Source: Axinella damicornis (taxonomy: Eukaryota; Porifera; Demospongiae; Axinellida; Axinellidae). From it: 64,000 bases of DNA. Under the pieces are notes generated by a model. The model made no database searches. It saw nothing but the letters and a program-made list of their open reading frames with translations, and was not told the DNA's origin. Position numbers and translations under genes: made by a program. The stretch spans positions 14,244,972-14,308,971 of the forward strand of contig OZ007506.1 of the NCBI GenBank assembly GCA_963931865.1. Direction: 5' to 3'. Shown piece by piece: positions 1 to 12,574 of the stretch (its first letter is position 1; every line of letters starts with the position of its first letter).

Positions 1-1962
1 TACATTTACTGACTCGGCAATTTCATCACGCACACCAACAGTGCTTCAAAGTATAGCTGCATGCACTCCACGAGACGAGAAAGCTGCCGCAACAGCAATA
101 CTACTGATGCTCCTTGCTAGAGCCTAACTTAATCCTAGTAGCGCAACATGTAGCACACCCTTGAAAGTATGATTTCCGATCCTCATGCTGGCTACGCAAA
201 AATACTCCAGCTACAGTAATACGACAAAGACTGGCTTGAAACTGCAGCCTTCCCCTAGTGCAAAACCATGAATTATTTGTTACTGCCAGGAACAGTAATG
301 ATGTAAGCCATTTAGTATGGCCATTACGGTGGTATGTTAGAATAATAAACTAGAAGTGCTCAGCAGAGCACGTACACTGTGCGCTACTTTTTATTGTGGC
401 CTACTGCCGACTTTTACTACAGCATGCATGATGAGATAGCTAGGGCCTACCAATTTTAATACAGCATACATGCAGAATGAGATACTGTAAGTTGCGGCAG
501 TAATGTTAGAAACAGGGTGTGGTCAAGTTGTATAAATTAGAACAGGGCTAATTGTCACACTTCCCACAGGCTCGTTATCGTTAGGCTAACGGGTGTAGAC
601 GGGTCCACTGGAGTCTGGAAGGCCATTTAAAGGCTAGAAATACTGTTACAAAACGCCATCGCTTGCTCATCTCTTCCATGTGTTCGATTGCCAGTTCAAA
701 TTTGACGATAAAATTTCGACTGTTAAAGTTTTCATTTTCGTATCTCAAGGCTTCATACAAAATATACGAAAATTTGCACCGTATGAAAGTTTCCCGCTAT
801 ACGGTATCGCACTAATGACAGTATAATTATTTGAAGCGAGCAATGGGAGAAGACAAAGGCTCTCCAACTTGACCACCAAGGTGAACTTCAGCACAAATAA
901 AGCATCAGGGCACAACAGACGTCTATGGTGATTAAGACAGTGTGTTCAGGGTTCTCATGTGCGAGTTATTATCACATCCATCTACCCTTAAAATGTGAAT
1001 AAGTATCCCATTTGCCAACAAGCTTGGCAAAGAGCTAGCTAGACAAAATCGGATTGATATACAATGTATATACTCGTAACTGTTATACTTCTCCCTGAGA
1101 CTACAACCACCTCCTGGATCAGTGCACCCACCTTGAACTGCTTGCAAGTTGTCTTTGTCCTCCCCAGCACGCTCCCTGATCTCCGGATCATTGCCTGCCA
1201 CGCCCAGTGCTGACCCCAACTTCTCCCTTCCACTGCACCATCACACACACTCACGATAACAGGAGGTGAAGCTGGAGGGAGGGAGTATTTGTAGAGCCCA
1301 AGGCACATATCCTAGCTTGCGCCAAAATAACCCCCGGCTTCAACGACATACGATAAAATTGACGACACAGATATTGGTCCGGCAGGAAGTACATACTTTA
1401 GGTATAGGTACCAGAAATGTGCGCACATCTAGAACCGGCCTTGGCCCTAATATACCCTAACCCATTGCCCTGCTCCCTGATCGCTGCACGCTGCAAGCAC
1501 AATACGGGAATGTGCAAGCACAATACGGGAATTTGCAAGCAGAATATGGAATGTGCAATATCATGCTCCCTTCGCGTGGCGACGAAAAGTACGGAGCTAT
1601 TAAAAGGCCTGGGAACGAGACAAACATGTATAAATTTACACAGGTGCACACTCACCTTCATGTCTAGCGAGTAGCACACTCTCAGAACTGTCAGAAGGGG
1701 CTATAAAATCACAACATCTCATCAGCATGCACTAGGTACGGCCTCGTTCCCATGTTGCATGCGCAGCCTGGGAACCATAGACTGGGCGGGGCCTGGGAAC
1801 GACACGCATGCGCGGTTTTGTCCCTGTCCGCACCGTCCGTAGGATTATCTATTATAGTATGGTCCGTCATACGCACAGGAGGAAACACACCCAACACTCC
1901 AACAGCAAAAATACAATGGAAAGGCAAGTAAAACCATAAACTTGTCATTTCCTGTTAAAAAT

Positions 1963-2071
1963 TATGTATGTATGTATTGTATCATACAGTACATACATAG
2001 CTAGCTACATACAATGTATGTATGATGTATGTATCTATCTATCTACTATCTATCTATCTATCAATCTATCC
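1963..2071. repeat. ATGT/CTAT tetranucleotide microsatellite
   Basis: Compound short tandem repeats of ATGT followed by CTAT, interrupted by a few unique bases. Confidence 0.9.
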
Positions 2072-2754
2072 ACTCAAGAACTATGGCTTTATTTGCGACA
2101 CCCTTTCTTCATTTGTAACTAGCTACATGCCCAAAGTGACATTAATTTGAACAAGACTGCTAGTGTGCGTGGTCATTGTGCCCATGCCCATGCACATGCT
2201 GGTTAAATGTTACTAGCTTCACACTATATATAGCTGAAGTCTTTAGACTTCTGTTTCTCTGTGATAGATGGCAAACTACATGTCAAGCATGCTGATGGGA
2301 TTTATTATCCACTATTTCTGTGAAGGCTCAACTGTCTATGGGATAGTGGCATTCGACACAGCCACATTATGATTAGCCTCGCCTGGGAACGAGGCTACAT
2401 TATGATCGGCATCACCAACAAAACTAAATAGCATGCTATAGTGCTATAAATAGAAAATTAGCCTAGCTATATAAAAAAAAAGGAAGCAGCAGGCAGGTGT
2501 GTCAGAGGCAAATATGAGAATGTGGGTGGGGACGAGAAACCAAAATGTCGTTTACATGCATGGCAGGGATACACAAGTTTGCCTACAAGGCATGCCAGTC
2601 AACTCTCACAACCTCAATTGATGGACGTATTCATGCAGAAGTATACCTGTAATCCAATGTACGTTATGGAAAGTGAATAGCTAATAGAGACTAGCTATAG
2701 GTACTAGGTAGCTATGTATAGGATAGATCCCTCCCTACAGGGAACTAACCGACT

Positions 2755-2847
2755 TAAGCGCCCTTGGGAAACCTCGGAAGTGCTAATTGTGTCTCGGGCT
2801 GCGCCCTCGACCCAATTAGCACTTCCTCGGTTTCCCGCGGGCGCTTA
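2755..2847. repeat. Foldback (hairpin) element
   Basis: Two 35-base arms (2755-2789 and 2813-2847) are inverted copies with a few mismatches, around a loop that itself contains a short GC-rich hairpin (TCGGG...CCCTCGA). The arms include AGTGCTAATTG and CAATTAGCACT. It looks like a tiny foldback transposon. No coding capacity. Confidence 0.75.
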
Positions 2848-5585
2848 GTCTGGCTTACCACTCTACAGCTACATGTTTCTGCATGCTGCTTTCATCATGC
2901 ACTGTTAAAAGTGGGGCAACAGGTAAGGCACACCTCGAAGGTGTAAAAGCTGTGTGATCTGCAGAAGCTAGCTCACAGTCATTAATGTTAATTGCCCTGG
3001 TTTCTATACCATTCAGCACAAACAATCTAGTGCATTAGTTTCTTGGCATCTATGTTAGGAAGGAATGCAATCAACATGTGCAGACTCACTTGAAACCATG
3101 GCTATCATGGCTATCATGACTCCTATCTTCTGCACTTGCATTTCTCGTCTTCAGCTGTACGTGCTGCTTGCCTCACATAATCTGGCCTGGCCACTGACAG
3201 CAAATGCTGTGGGTTTGTTTCCTCATTAGAGTTTGCTTGTACATACGATTACATGTATGTAGGTTACCTTTCACAATGAGTTCCTGCTGGACACCTTCCA
3301 AGCCATAGCCTCACCAGAGTCAGATATCTTCTGAGCCTATAGCCTTACCAGAGCCAGATATCTTCTGAGCAATAGCCTTACATGTCCACACTTGCTTTTC
3401 AGATCAACAGGACGTCTATGATGTCCACCCAACAGATCGAAGTGAACAATGATGTTTGCATTCTACCAAAGGCAGAGGGGTTGTAGTGAAATGAATCAAA
3501 CCATGAAAGGACATAGCCTAACTGGTGTGTAGCTACTCCAGCTATAGTTAACTGAATCAGAGAGCCCTGCACATTCCATTGCAACTGCATGGTTGATAAT
3601 ATTGATAATTTCCATAAACTATGGCCATGCAGCCAATTAAGGTTTCTAAAATCCACATACCGAACATTTATAATACATACATGTGCCCATAAGGAACACA
3701 GTTGCTGTGAATACTGCACCAATTAAGCTATAGCTGATTGCCATACCATACTGCAACTGCATGCTACATACATGTAGCTATATAGGTGTATATGGTTAAT
3801 TAATCATGGATACTAGATGATATGTAGCTATAGGATAGCCTTGCTCCGAGGCCAACATTTGGCACGAGAAAAGCTGGGCATGGAGGCCTGGGAACGTGGC
3901 TAGCTATAAGATTCGTTCCAAAATTATTTCCGTTTAAACTGAGGTTGTATACCTACCCTATCTAGCTTTGTGCCTAGCCCTTCTCACCCAGCATTTGTCA
4001 CTTACACGGCAAATGCTGCCTATACCACAACCTATACAGATGCTGGGGTGAGAGGCCAGGGTACTCAGAGGCTACAGTTGCCCTATCCAGTTGGAAAATG
4101 GATGCATGGTTAGAAAAGTATACATACTCTACCTTCAGTGCGAGCTATCAGCACAAAAATAAGTACAATTCTAGTAATCAAAAAATACAAAGCAAACAAC
4201 TACTCATAAAGGTGGGGACTATATATAAGAATACTAATAGCAAAAAAATAATTCAACTGCAGCAGTATACTACCTATACTATCTATTGTAACTGTTTCGT
4301 TTTGAGGTGTGTTTTAAACTTGCTGATAATCTTACGACGGCTGAAACCATTGACAACACCCAGATCTTTCAGATCGTTATCACCAAGATCTATCAGCAGA
4401 CTTCCATCCACACCATTCATACTGAAGAGTTCAACGTGTTCTGCCAATTCAATCCCTTTTAGGAACTCTGATATGTCATCAACAGAGAGTTTGCTAGCTA
4501 TCTCCTCAAGGGGTGGTTTATCAGCAGGAATTGCTAGAGGAAAGTATAAAGTAATGTCAATGTCACATCTGGGCTACAGTACATAGCTATATACAACAGT
4601 TACTGTTAAACCTTAAAGCTTACATGGCTGAATTGTTTCCTGTGGCTCTTCATGGTGGGAAGATACAGACTGTATTGGCTCGTCTTGCTCAGGTTGTATC
4701 TGTGGATCCTGGTTGTCAAGTTCATCATGGTCACTTTGGTCAATGAACACAAACTCATCTTCTTCTGTGATGTCATAGCCCTCCTGGAAGCCATATGTAC
4801 CTTTGCTAGGATCATAAATGAATGCCCCACCATACTCAAATGGAGTGGCAGCATCTCGGAGATGCTTCAGTCCATTTTCCTTCCAAAGTTCTCCCACAAG
4901 TTCATCCCATTTGTTTTCTGAAATGGGCTCACCACGTTTCATCACTGAAACCTGTTGTAACATATGAGATAACCTGTAGAAGTATTGATGTATAAACTCA
5001 AACCCTATATACTGTGACTGTAAGTAGCACTATTCATGTCGTGTGCATGGAATCTAGTCACAGGATTGCTTGCTGCAATGTGGCAGTTAATTATTCATGT
5101 TCCCATGACACTCGTTACTTGTAGACTATAGACCATACCTTCTGAGCGCAACTCGGAGATCCACATAGTTTTGGTAATGTACAGATTCTGGAATCATCTT
5201 CAGAAACATGTGATCGTCCTCAACCAAGTTCAGTTCTTTCAGTAATGTTATGATGGGTTTCTGTTGGCAAACGATAATGGTAACATAATGCAGAGCCTAA
5301 AGCAGAGCAGCCTATACTACAGTGCCGTCCACGAGCAAGTTAAACGGTACACGCGTGTCACTCGCGAGACACTCGCGAGACGCTCGCGAGAAAAGTTGCC
5401 AGTCCGCGTGTGCGAGCACTACTCGCGCTCGCGAGTACGCACCCGCTACTCGAGCACTCGCGCTACGCGAGCGCGAGTGCTTGCTGTTGCGCGCGCGCGC
5501 GCGCGCGAGTACTGTACATGTAACTCCTCCCTTGTTTATACAACTAAGAGGGTGGCAAATGCGCAAAAATGCACTTAGTGTCAAG

Positions 5586-6089
5586 ATGGCCAACATGTAT
5601 ACTGTAAGCAGTGTTGTTGAACGACTGGATGACTTCGATTTCGACCTCGACGATGGATTAGACAGCGATTTCGGACGAGAAGGAGTCCGTAGCTACCTTT
5701 CCAGGCCTGGCTTGGACGGTTTGGAGGGCGGTGATCGCGACAAAGCAGACAATGGAGGACGAAGACACTCGCGGCGATAGAGAAATGGATACTCTCCTAC
5801 CCTATAGTCCGGTTCAGGGTGATCTGGACGCTGCCTCGAGTAAGTCTACACTTAGTAGAACCTAGATATAAAGTTTAGTAATCCAGGAAAGAACAGACAT
5901 CATTCCTTGTGTGAATGTATTCTGTAGGCTTGGTAAAGAGCACTGTGAACAGTACAGTCCTGCCCCTCCTCCTCGAGGCTCGCCAGCTCCTGTGTTTTCA
6001 GAAGGTCTGCATGGAGTAGTCCGGTCCATTGCAGTCATGGATCAGCCAGCTCAACCCCTTCCCCTCATGGATAAACCAGTTCTTTCCCA
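5586..6089 (+). CDS. Possible two-exon acidic gene inside the TIR element
   Basis: An ATG at 5586 opens a 65-codon frame rich in D and E that stops at 5780. Overlapping it, a second frame from about 5752 (MEDEDTRGDREMDTLLPYSP) reaches a GTAAGT donor near 5838. A CTGTAG acceptor near 5928 is followed by a proline-rich open segment to a GTACGT donor near 6089. I could not join them in one frame without a stop. It may be a decayed transposase N-terminus or captured host sequence. I do not recognise the product. Confidence 0.25.
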
Positions 6090-6161
6090 TGGTACGTAAC
6101 ATGTCGCCTGCCTGTCCTGGACGAGGACAGAACAAGGAAATGGACAAAGACGAGGACATGG

Positions 6162-6170
6162 TATGTGTGC

Positions 6171-6225
<55 letters not shown>

Positions 6226-6236
6226 GGGGGGGGGGG
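6162..6236. repeat. (TG)n followed by poly-G tract
   Basis: About 25 TG-type dinucleotides run into about 29 consecutive G residues. Likely length-variable and assembly-sensitive. Confidence 0.9.
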
Positions 6237-7482
6237 AGCATAGTGGAGGAGAGCTAGGTGCTATGCAACGTAATACGCATTATTGAAGGCCACCATCTGA
6301 CATCACTTTTGCCGAAATGGAGGTATTCTGTCATGCACACACTCATGCAGGTTGGGGATACTCCAGTGGTGAAATATGACCTGGCACTGTGGCCTTTGTC
6401 CCCCTGTACTCCGAAGATTCTGAGTTCTATTCCTTGGATTTGAGGGCGTGTGCAGTCTTCTACAAAAGGCGGTTTCGTAGCCTTGTCTTGGTGATGCTCC
6501 TGTCTGCTCTCTTGGACTCCTGGAGTCATATGAGGGGTTCATGAGGATAGCATGACAATACAGAAGTGTTGTATTCTTGAAAATGCTTGTATGGCATGCT
6601 GTTAACAAAAGTAATAATAAATAATAATAATAATCATCATCTTATTCATGAAAAAAGTCATATAAACCCGTGTTTTTGCCGTGTACGTTTGTTCTATGAG
6701 GCTAAAAGTGACATCATAATGTGTATAAATAGCTCAGCTACTTGAAAAGGTGTGGTTGCGAAAGGACTCTGCCGTTCAGCGGCGCTGCTATGAATTTTTA
6801 AGTGAACGCTGTTCAATTTCCTGCGAGTGCGTGCGCGAGTTCGAGTGCGAGCGCGCGTGCGAGTAGTCGAGTGCGAGCGCGCGCGCGAGTATAGTAGCGC
6901 TCGCGGGCTAACTTAGCCTGTAACGCTCGCGAGTATTATACGATTACCACGCGAGTGACATGCGAGTCTCTCGCGAGTCACTCGCGAGTGACACGCGTGT
7001 GCCGTTTAACTTGCTCGTGGACAGCACTGTACTCACTATTCACACATAGGCCATCACTATGATAGACAAGCTTATTTTCTTAAGTCCAAGAAGATCTCTT
7101 CAAAGTACTGCGCGGCCACATCAGAGTGCCAACTTGACACAGGAAAGGGCCGCTAGCGGCCACATCAAAGTGACACACCCTCGTTGATTCCAGTTGCCAC
7201 CACGGGAAAATGTAAACAGATCAATAACCACATGCAAGTGATGTCAGGTTATTAATTATTCATGAGCAAAGTTGGACGATTCCACAGATCTCAAGTGTCC
7301 TACTTTAATGCAGGCTGAGATCAAGCACACAGCTAGCTTGCTCAACATCATGAGCATCTGAATCATCAAAATGTGGGGTGCTGCGTCTAGACCACCCTAC
7401 TTCTGAAAACAATGAACTGGCAAATTCCACCACCATGCTGTACATCCCTGCATACCTGCACATGTTCTGCAATAGTCTTTCT

Positions 7483-7869
7483 CTAGTCTCGGAACCAGAC
7501 CCTTCGTGCGGGGGAGGAGGAAAGGGTCTGGGCACCATCTTACATTCGAGTTGTCCCCAGGTCGGAATGTTGACCTAACGAATCAGAAGTGTTGATTGCG
7601 AATGACGTCAGGGAAATGATTTTTCTCCAGGCTTTCTGTGTCGCCAGTGACTAGACATGGCGAATCGCTGTGCCGTACCGCGTTACCCGCGAATTGACTG
7701 ACAAAAGTCGAGGAGAGCAACGAGCAGGTAGACTGTGATCGTACGCGTGGTATCGCAGTTGATCGCTAATTACCACGCATAATTACGTTCCGTGAGGACA
7801 ACTCGAATGTAGGAACGTGCCCAGACCCTTTCCTCCTCCCCCACCTGAAGGGTCTGGTTCCGAGACTAG
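7483..7869. mobile_element. 387 bp MITE inserted in an exon of the duplicate tail
   Basis: The ends are inverted copies (CTAGTCTCGGAACCAGACCC at the left, its complement at the right), with similarity extending about 75 bp inward through GGGGGAGGAGGAAAGGGTCTG. The sequence TCTTTCT occurs on both sides (7476-7482 and 7870-7876) as a target duplication of 7 bp or slightly more, since the true boundary is ambiguous. No coding sequence. The superfamily is unassigned. Confidence 0.88.
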
Positions 7870-10036
7870 TCTTTCTCATGTGTGATTCAGCATGCACCAA
7901 TGCAGTGGTAAAGGTGTTAAGTCCATCCTGTAGTTCTACAGCAGTACCTGGAAACCAATAGTGTCAAACAATGACTCAGTGGAGTACAATGGAAGCCCTC
8001 TAACATGGGCACCATTGGGCACCTAAAGTGCGTCCTGATTAGTGTCTGTAATTCAGGGGTGTCCTTAAGAGTGGCTCCAGTGCAGTATGACGAGGCATGG
8101 AAGTGGAATCTATATATGCACAGATGAGTAGAGGTAATCTGGTCAAAGTTTAATCACACACCTCCAAATGTTCTGTCAATGTTCTGCAATGTTTCCAGAT
8201 CTGTACCATCTAGGTGTTTCTTCATGACCAGGGGGAGGTGGTGGAAGTCGTATGTTCCATCCTTGATCCACTGAACAAACAGCTCCAAGGTGGAATAGAG
8301 GTAGGGCAATTCCAGTGACAGCAGACAAGCAAGTTGAGACTTGAATTCAGACGGTGTAAGGCTGCATAGGGGAAGTTAGGCAGTCAACATCCTAACCAAT
8401 CAGGTTACAGTATTCATGGGTATGTTATCTCCCTGGATACACCAAAAGGAATCCTGATGCTAGCATATTATTTTACACATACTCTTTTAATTATAATTAT
8501 ATAAGAAGAGCATGCCTAAGCTTGGCCTCTCCCATGGGGTAGAGTGGAGTCTTATAATTATACTCTACATACATGCATGCATGATGATATCAAACAGCTG
8601 GTTGTACTGTGTCTGAAATGTCAGTGCCGAATATGCAACTAACCTTTGAATGCCTATGTCTATCAAAACCTCCATTTTCAATTTCTTTTCCTCTCCCTCT
8701 TCTTTTTTACCTTGCTTCCCATATACAGCGAGTAAGAAGGCTTGCAGAGTCATTTGCACTAACTCCGTTTCACTTGGCTGGTCCGGAAGATTCAAGCTCT
8801 ACAGTTAAGAATAATGGTTTCTCATAATATTTCCAGACATTCTCAATGACATAATAATTATTTTATATACCTTCACAAGATGCTCTGTTGCATTCCTCAG
8901 TCCTAAAGCCACCTCCGTCAACATGTGATAGTCAGCTGAGTGGAACTCACACTCCAGTTCTTTCCTGTTAGTGGCTGGTAATGGTGGCTGAGTGTGGAAA
9001 TGTGTAGACTCATGCATAATACGTATATGTCACCCAACATTTACAATGAGTCATGAGAAGCCAACTGCAAGTCTCTGCAATTTTTACTTCTGCAATTAGA
9101 AGCTGCAGCTACTAGGTTTCGTCATGCATGCGATTAGTGCAGCTACAAATCAAAATCAAAGATGGTGACAGTTGACAATTCAGATGTTATGAAATGTTAT
9201 GAAAAGTAGGAAATACAGTGAAACGAAGTGCCTTTGACTTCAGTCAGGTACACATAGCTAGAGCATTTTTGTGCTATTTGCTATTGTTTGACTCCCTTTT
9301 GGTGGTTTATGAGGGTCTATGTGGCGAGATTTCAAAATTTTTTGCAGACAGACCGACAGACGACAGACTGACAGACAAAACGATTGCTTAACCCTGCTTT
9401 GCACACGTGCACGCGGGATTGGGATTAGGCCTCTTGTGAAGCAACCACAGCATATATCTGTACTCATGGTTGTGGTGCTAACTATCGGCCACCACTGGTA
9501 TACGTCATCTCAATCTGGTCCAGCCTACCTTTATTGTCACCTGTAGCTAGCTCTATGGACTTCCTGTAACTTTTAATTAAGCTACACAATCAAGAGATGA
9601 GTTCACTTGAGCTCAAATGGCTTCCGTTGACCTCCATTACACACAGATACACGCCCACAGACGCACACACAAATGCAATTTTGATAGGCCTTTATGGGAG
9701 AAACCACAGCCAAACATACTGTAGGACACAAAACATTCATGGCTCCATGCACCTGAGTGAGTTGCAGCTTACCTTGAAGTTTTCTTTGAGATATCCCTGC
9801 AGGATTTGCAAGTCACGTTCTGAAATGCCCATAGCAATGGTGTCAGGACGTAGAACTCGGAACTTGAAGCACACACGGAGGTGTTCTGCTGGATCTTTGA
9901 TCAGGGGCTTTCCCACCAGGTAGACTTTGATGATGTCTTCCTGTAGCTTTTGCACATCAAACATACTTTGCTCCCTTTCATGTGGTTCAAGATATCAACT
10001 ACGAAGCAGCTGCAGATATTCACTGATGCTCAGGGA

Positions 10037-12330
10037 CTGCCTTGCCTCTCACCTTTATCCTAATTGATTACCGTTTGTGTATTTGTCTTGTTTTGTACCC
10101 CTATTTCCTCTTCTTTTCTTTTTGTTGTTGTCATTCTCTGTGTGTACAGTGGGGAGCACGCCCTATAGGTCTAGTTACCTTTTGTGTACCCACGCTATAT
10201 TATAGCAAAAATAAATTCAGATTCAGAATTCAGATGCTCTGAGAGCTGAAAGTTCAGAAATGATCAGACAAGAGGCGGTAGAGTTAGTTACATAAAAAAT
10301 GGTACACTTTCTCAGATACTGTTTTCTTATCTATGCTGCATAATTATATGTTTGTGGGACAGTCAAATTATGTAACTGACTTCAGACAGTAACTTTTCAT
10401 AATATAAAACCACAGGTTTTGGATCCCACTCATCACTGATCATTTTACAACTGATGATCGTTTGAATGAAATTCTTTGTTGCATACAGCTACAGCCCACC
10501 CAAATATTTCTGAGGGGGCTGGCAATTTAATTTTTTAGGAACATGTAGGCCTTAGGGTAGTTAGTAAATCCTCCAAGCTTGAAGCCTAAAACTTGTTTAG
10601 TTTGGCAGTTAGAGGGCACCAAATATTGCGCTTTTCTCATATCAGAGAACGCCAAGAGAGATGGCCAAGGAAATTTCGAAATACCATACTGACGCACTAG
10701 CAGGAAAACGACCAAAGAAGCTACTAGCTACCCCCCAAACCAAGCATGCAGACAGAATGATACTGCCTAGCAGTTCACAAAAACATTTGCAAACGTACCT
10801 GAGAGTACACGGGAGTCAAGAAACAAGTCGCTGTAAAATTCCGATTTCGTCATCTCCTTTCTTCTTCTTTCTTCTTCTTCTTTCTCATTGACTAGCATAG
10901 CTGGCCAACAAAAGCATTTCCTGAGCTAGTTCACTCACAGAACAACATTGCTTTCGTCATGGTAGCTCCTTTCTGTCCTTTTGTCTACATACTGGCAATT
11001 AAGAACGGCACTTCTGGCTAGCTATGATTCCATGAATTGTTAAGCGAAGCAAAGAAACAACAGTCTCCTTGATCTAATAGCCTAGCTATTCAAGCCAGGT
11101 TGTTGACCAGTTCCCAGAAATCACTCCAGAAATTGTGCCCCTCCTACTCCCTTTGAGGCATACCAATCAACGTTTGGCGTGCCTCAAAGGGTTGGCACTT
11201 TCCATACCTGGTGGATGTATAGAATTTTAAGGGTTTGTTACTTAATTGCCGTTAGCCTCGTACCTAGGCCCGAGACTATGAGGCTATCAATATAAACGTC
11301 AGCTGCATCATGTAAGTGAATGGAACTGAACTGCGTAAATATGAATAGCTTACAGCAAACTAGTCATAAACAATAATTATGCCAGAGCATTCCACGACCA
11401 TTCAACAGAGACGAAACTGGAACCCACTTTTACCCTTGCTGTAGAGGAAGGCAAGGCATGAGGGTATATAGATGTGACTTCATTAGATGTGGAACCACAA
11501 CATGATACCACAATGCATGCTCTAGTAGCTACTTAGGTCTGTTCAGTTGGAACCACAGTGTAGTATAAGGTACAGGTGTGATATTGACATCCTGCATGGT
11601 ACCAGAGAGATCGAAGAAAACCACACCTTGCCACAGGATATATAGAAACAGCACACGGAGCATACATGCAACGACATCTGACACACACATATGTACAAAC
11701 CCCCCACCACCAACACCCTCCTCACCCCTCCTCCAGACGAATGGCGCATGATATGAAGGTGTATGAAAACCAACACCTTCATAACATGAGAGTATTTTGG
11801 ACTAAACGATATACAGTGGGACATGTATATACACAGCCAGCTCCTCTGACTTGAGCTCAAACCAGTTCTGAGATCTAGAGTTAACGGAATTCAAATTGAG
11901 GAAACTGAAGGCTAGTGAGCTGCTGATTAGGATCAGCTCAGTTTAGCTATCGATGAATTATGATTCCTATATCTCATGCTCTGATGACGGAAAGCCCTCT
12001 AGCTAGCTGTACATAATTAATATTAGCTCTACATGACTCATGAGGACTTACCTGTTAATTCCCCTTGCAGAGAATTAAACTGGATGATATGGTTTCACTT
12101 GGAGAGCTCATCCATTAATAGTCACCGAGCTGATTTCAACAGGGCGTCATGGTACATATATGGTAGTACTAATTGTGGGGACATGAGACAATTAAGTGAT
12201 TCTGTGACAATCAGAATGCTTGCCTGTTTGAACCATTTCACATACATACTTCTGCAGAACCTTATAATTAAGGTTGTACAGCTTCCCTTGGATATTATTA
12301 TATTACCAGATGAATACAAGTAGGCATACT
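10037..12330. other. Spacer between intact gene end and duplicated tail
   Basis: No supported coding exon. It contains a member of a dispersed family (about 10600-11060) with a CT-rich tract (10855-10890). Around 12330-12570 the 3' flank of the intact gene (AAAGTGGGGACTATAAGAAT) resembles 4150-4280, showing that the duplication extended past the stop codon into the 3' flank. Confidence 0.6.
10600..11060 (+). repeat. Dispersed repeat family K, copy 1
   Basis: Shares ATGGCCAAGGAAATTT, CCAAGCATGCAGACAGAATG and CTCACAGAACAACATTGCTT with copies near 40044-40260 (same strand) and 44385-44645 (opposite strand). Non-coding; superfamily unknown. Confidence 0.65.
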
Positions 12331-12574
12331 AGTCAAAACCATCAGCACAAGCCAAGACAAGTCTATAGTCATTCAAAACAGCAAAGCAAACTAAAAGTGG
12401 GGACTCTAAGAATTTGCAAGCACAAGCAAAGCAGACTTCTAGTAAAACAGCAAAGCAAACAACTATCAAAAGTGGGGACTATAAGAATTCACACACAGAA
12501 AATAATGGAGGGTTCAAATATGGTACACCTACTTACTCTACTACAGCCTCTACTTGCTATCCTACATGTACTAG

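Larger units (their letters stand above)
1..4150. other. Gene-free flank with simple repeats
   Basis: I see no supported gene here. It holds a tetranucleotide tract (1963-2071), a foldback element (2755-2847), scattered copies of a short motif CCTGGGAACGAGGC (near 1608, 1790, 2385 and 3890), and a partial element ending CTATACGGTA near 820. Short open frames have no domain or splice support. Confidence 0.6.
5320..7029. mobile_element. 1.7 kb TIR element with CTCGCGAG arrays, TA target duplication
   Basis: The terminal inverted repeats begin CAGTGCCGTCCACGAGC and end with the complement (GCTCGTGGACAGCACTG). They match for more than 50 bp and are flanked by TA on both sides (5318-5319, 7030-7031). 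Subterminal zones (5350-5510 and 6825-7000) are packed with TCGCGA palindromes and CpG. Inside, 5586-5840 has an open acidic reading frame on the plus strand (ERLDDFDFDLDDGLDSDF), followed by GT-AG-bounded segments. A (TG)n(G)n tract lies at 6162-6236. TA duplications and CAGTG ends are compatible with Tc1/mariner-type transposition, but no transposase core is seen. It sits in an intron of the pseudogene. Confidence 0.8.
4283..10036 (-). pseudogene. Downstream duplicate of the last eight exons of the RNF213-like gene
   Basis: Homologous exons, in order: 9773-10036, 8871-8987, 8644-8798, 8162-8361, 7456-7947 (interrupted), 5139-5260, 4624-4973 and 4283-4533 (SAM, stop at 4283-4285). Splice phases match the intact copy at 12575-17908. 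Two lesions are visible. At 9996-9998 the CGA arginine codon of the intact copy (17866-17868) is TGA. A 387 bp MITE with a 7 bp target duplication splits the 98 nt exon at 7456-7947; removing 394 bp restores exactly 98 nt. All other length differences are multiples of three, and the SAM exon is open (DISEFLKGIELAEHVELF, FSRRKIISKF). No exons upstream of 10036 are duplicated. It could still serve as an alternative tail or a short SAM protein, but the safest call is a pseudogene. Confidence 0.85.

Noticed and set aside
932..1948. Several overlapping open frames of 60-95 codons on both strands
   Set aside because: No domain, no splice partners, low-complexity composition, and frames overlap on both strands as in random sequence.
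4098..4586. 162-codon plus-strand frame
   Set aside because: It is the antisense of the SAM exon of the duplicated tail; the minus-strand reading gives the recognisable domain.
5264..5596. Arginine/alanine-rich open frames on both strands near 5.3-5.6 kb
   Set aside because: They arise from the TCGCGA array at the transposon end, which is open in several frames by composition.
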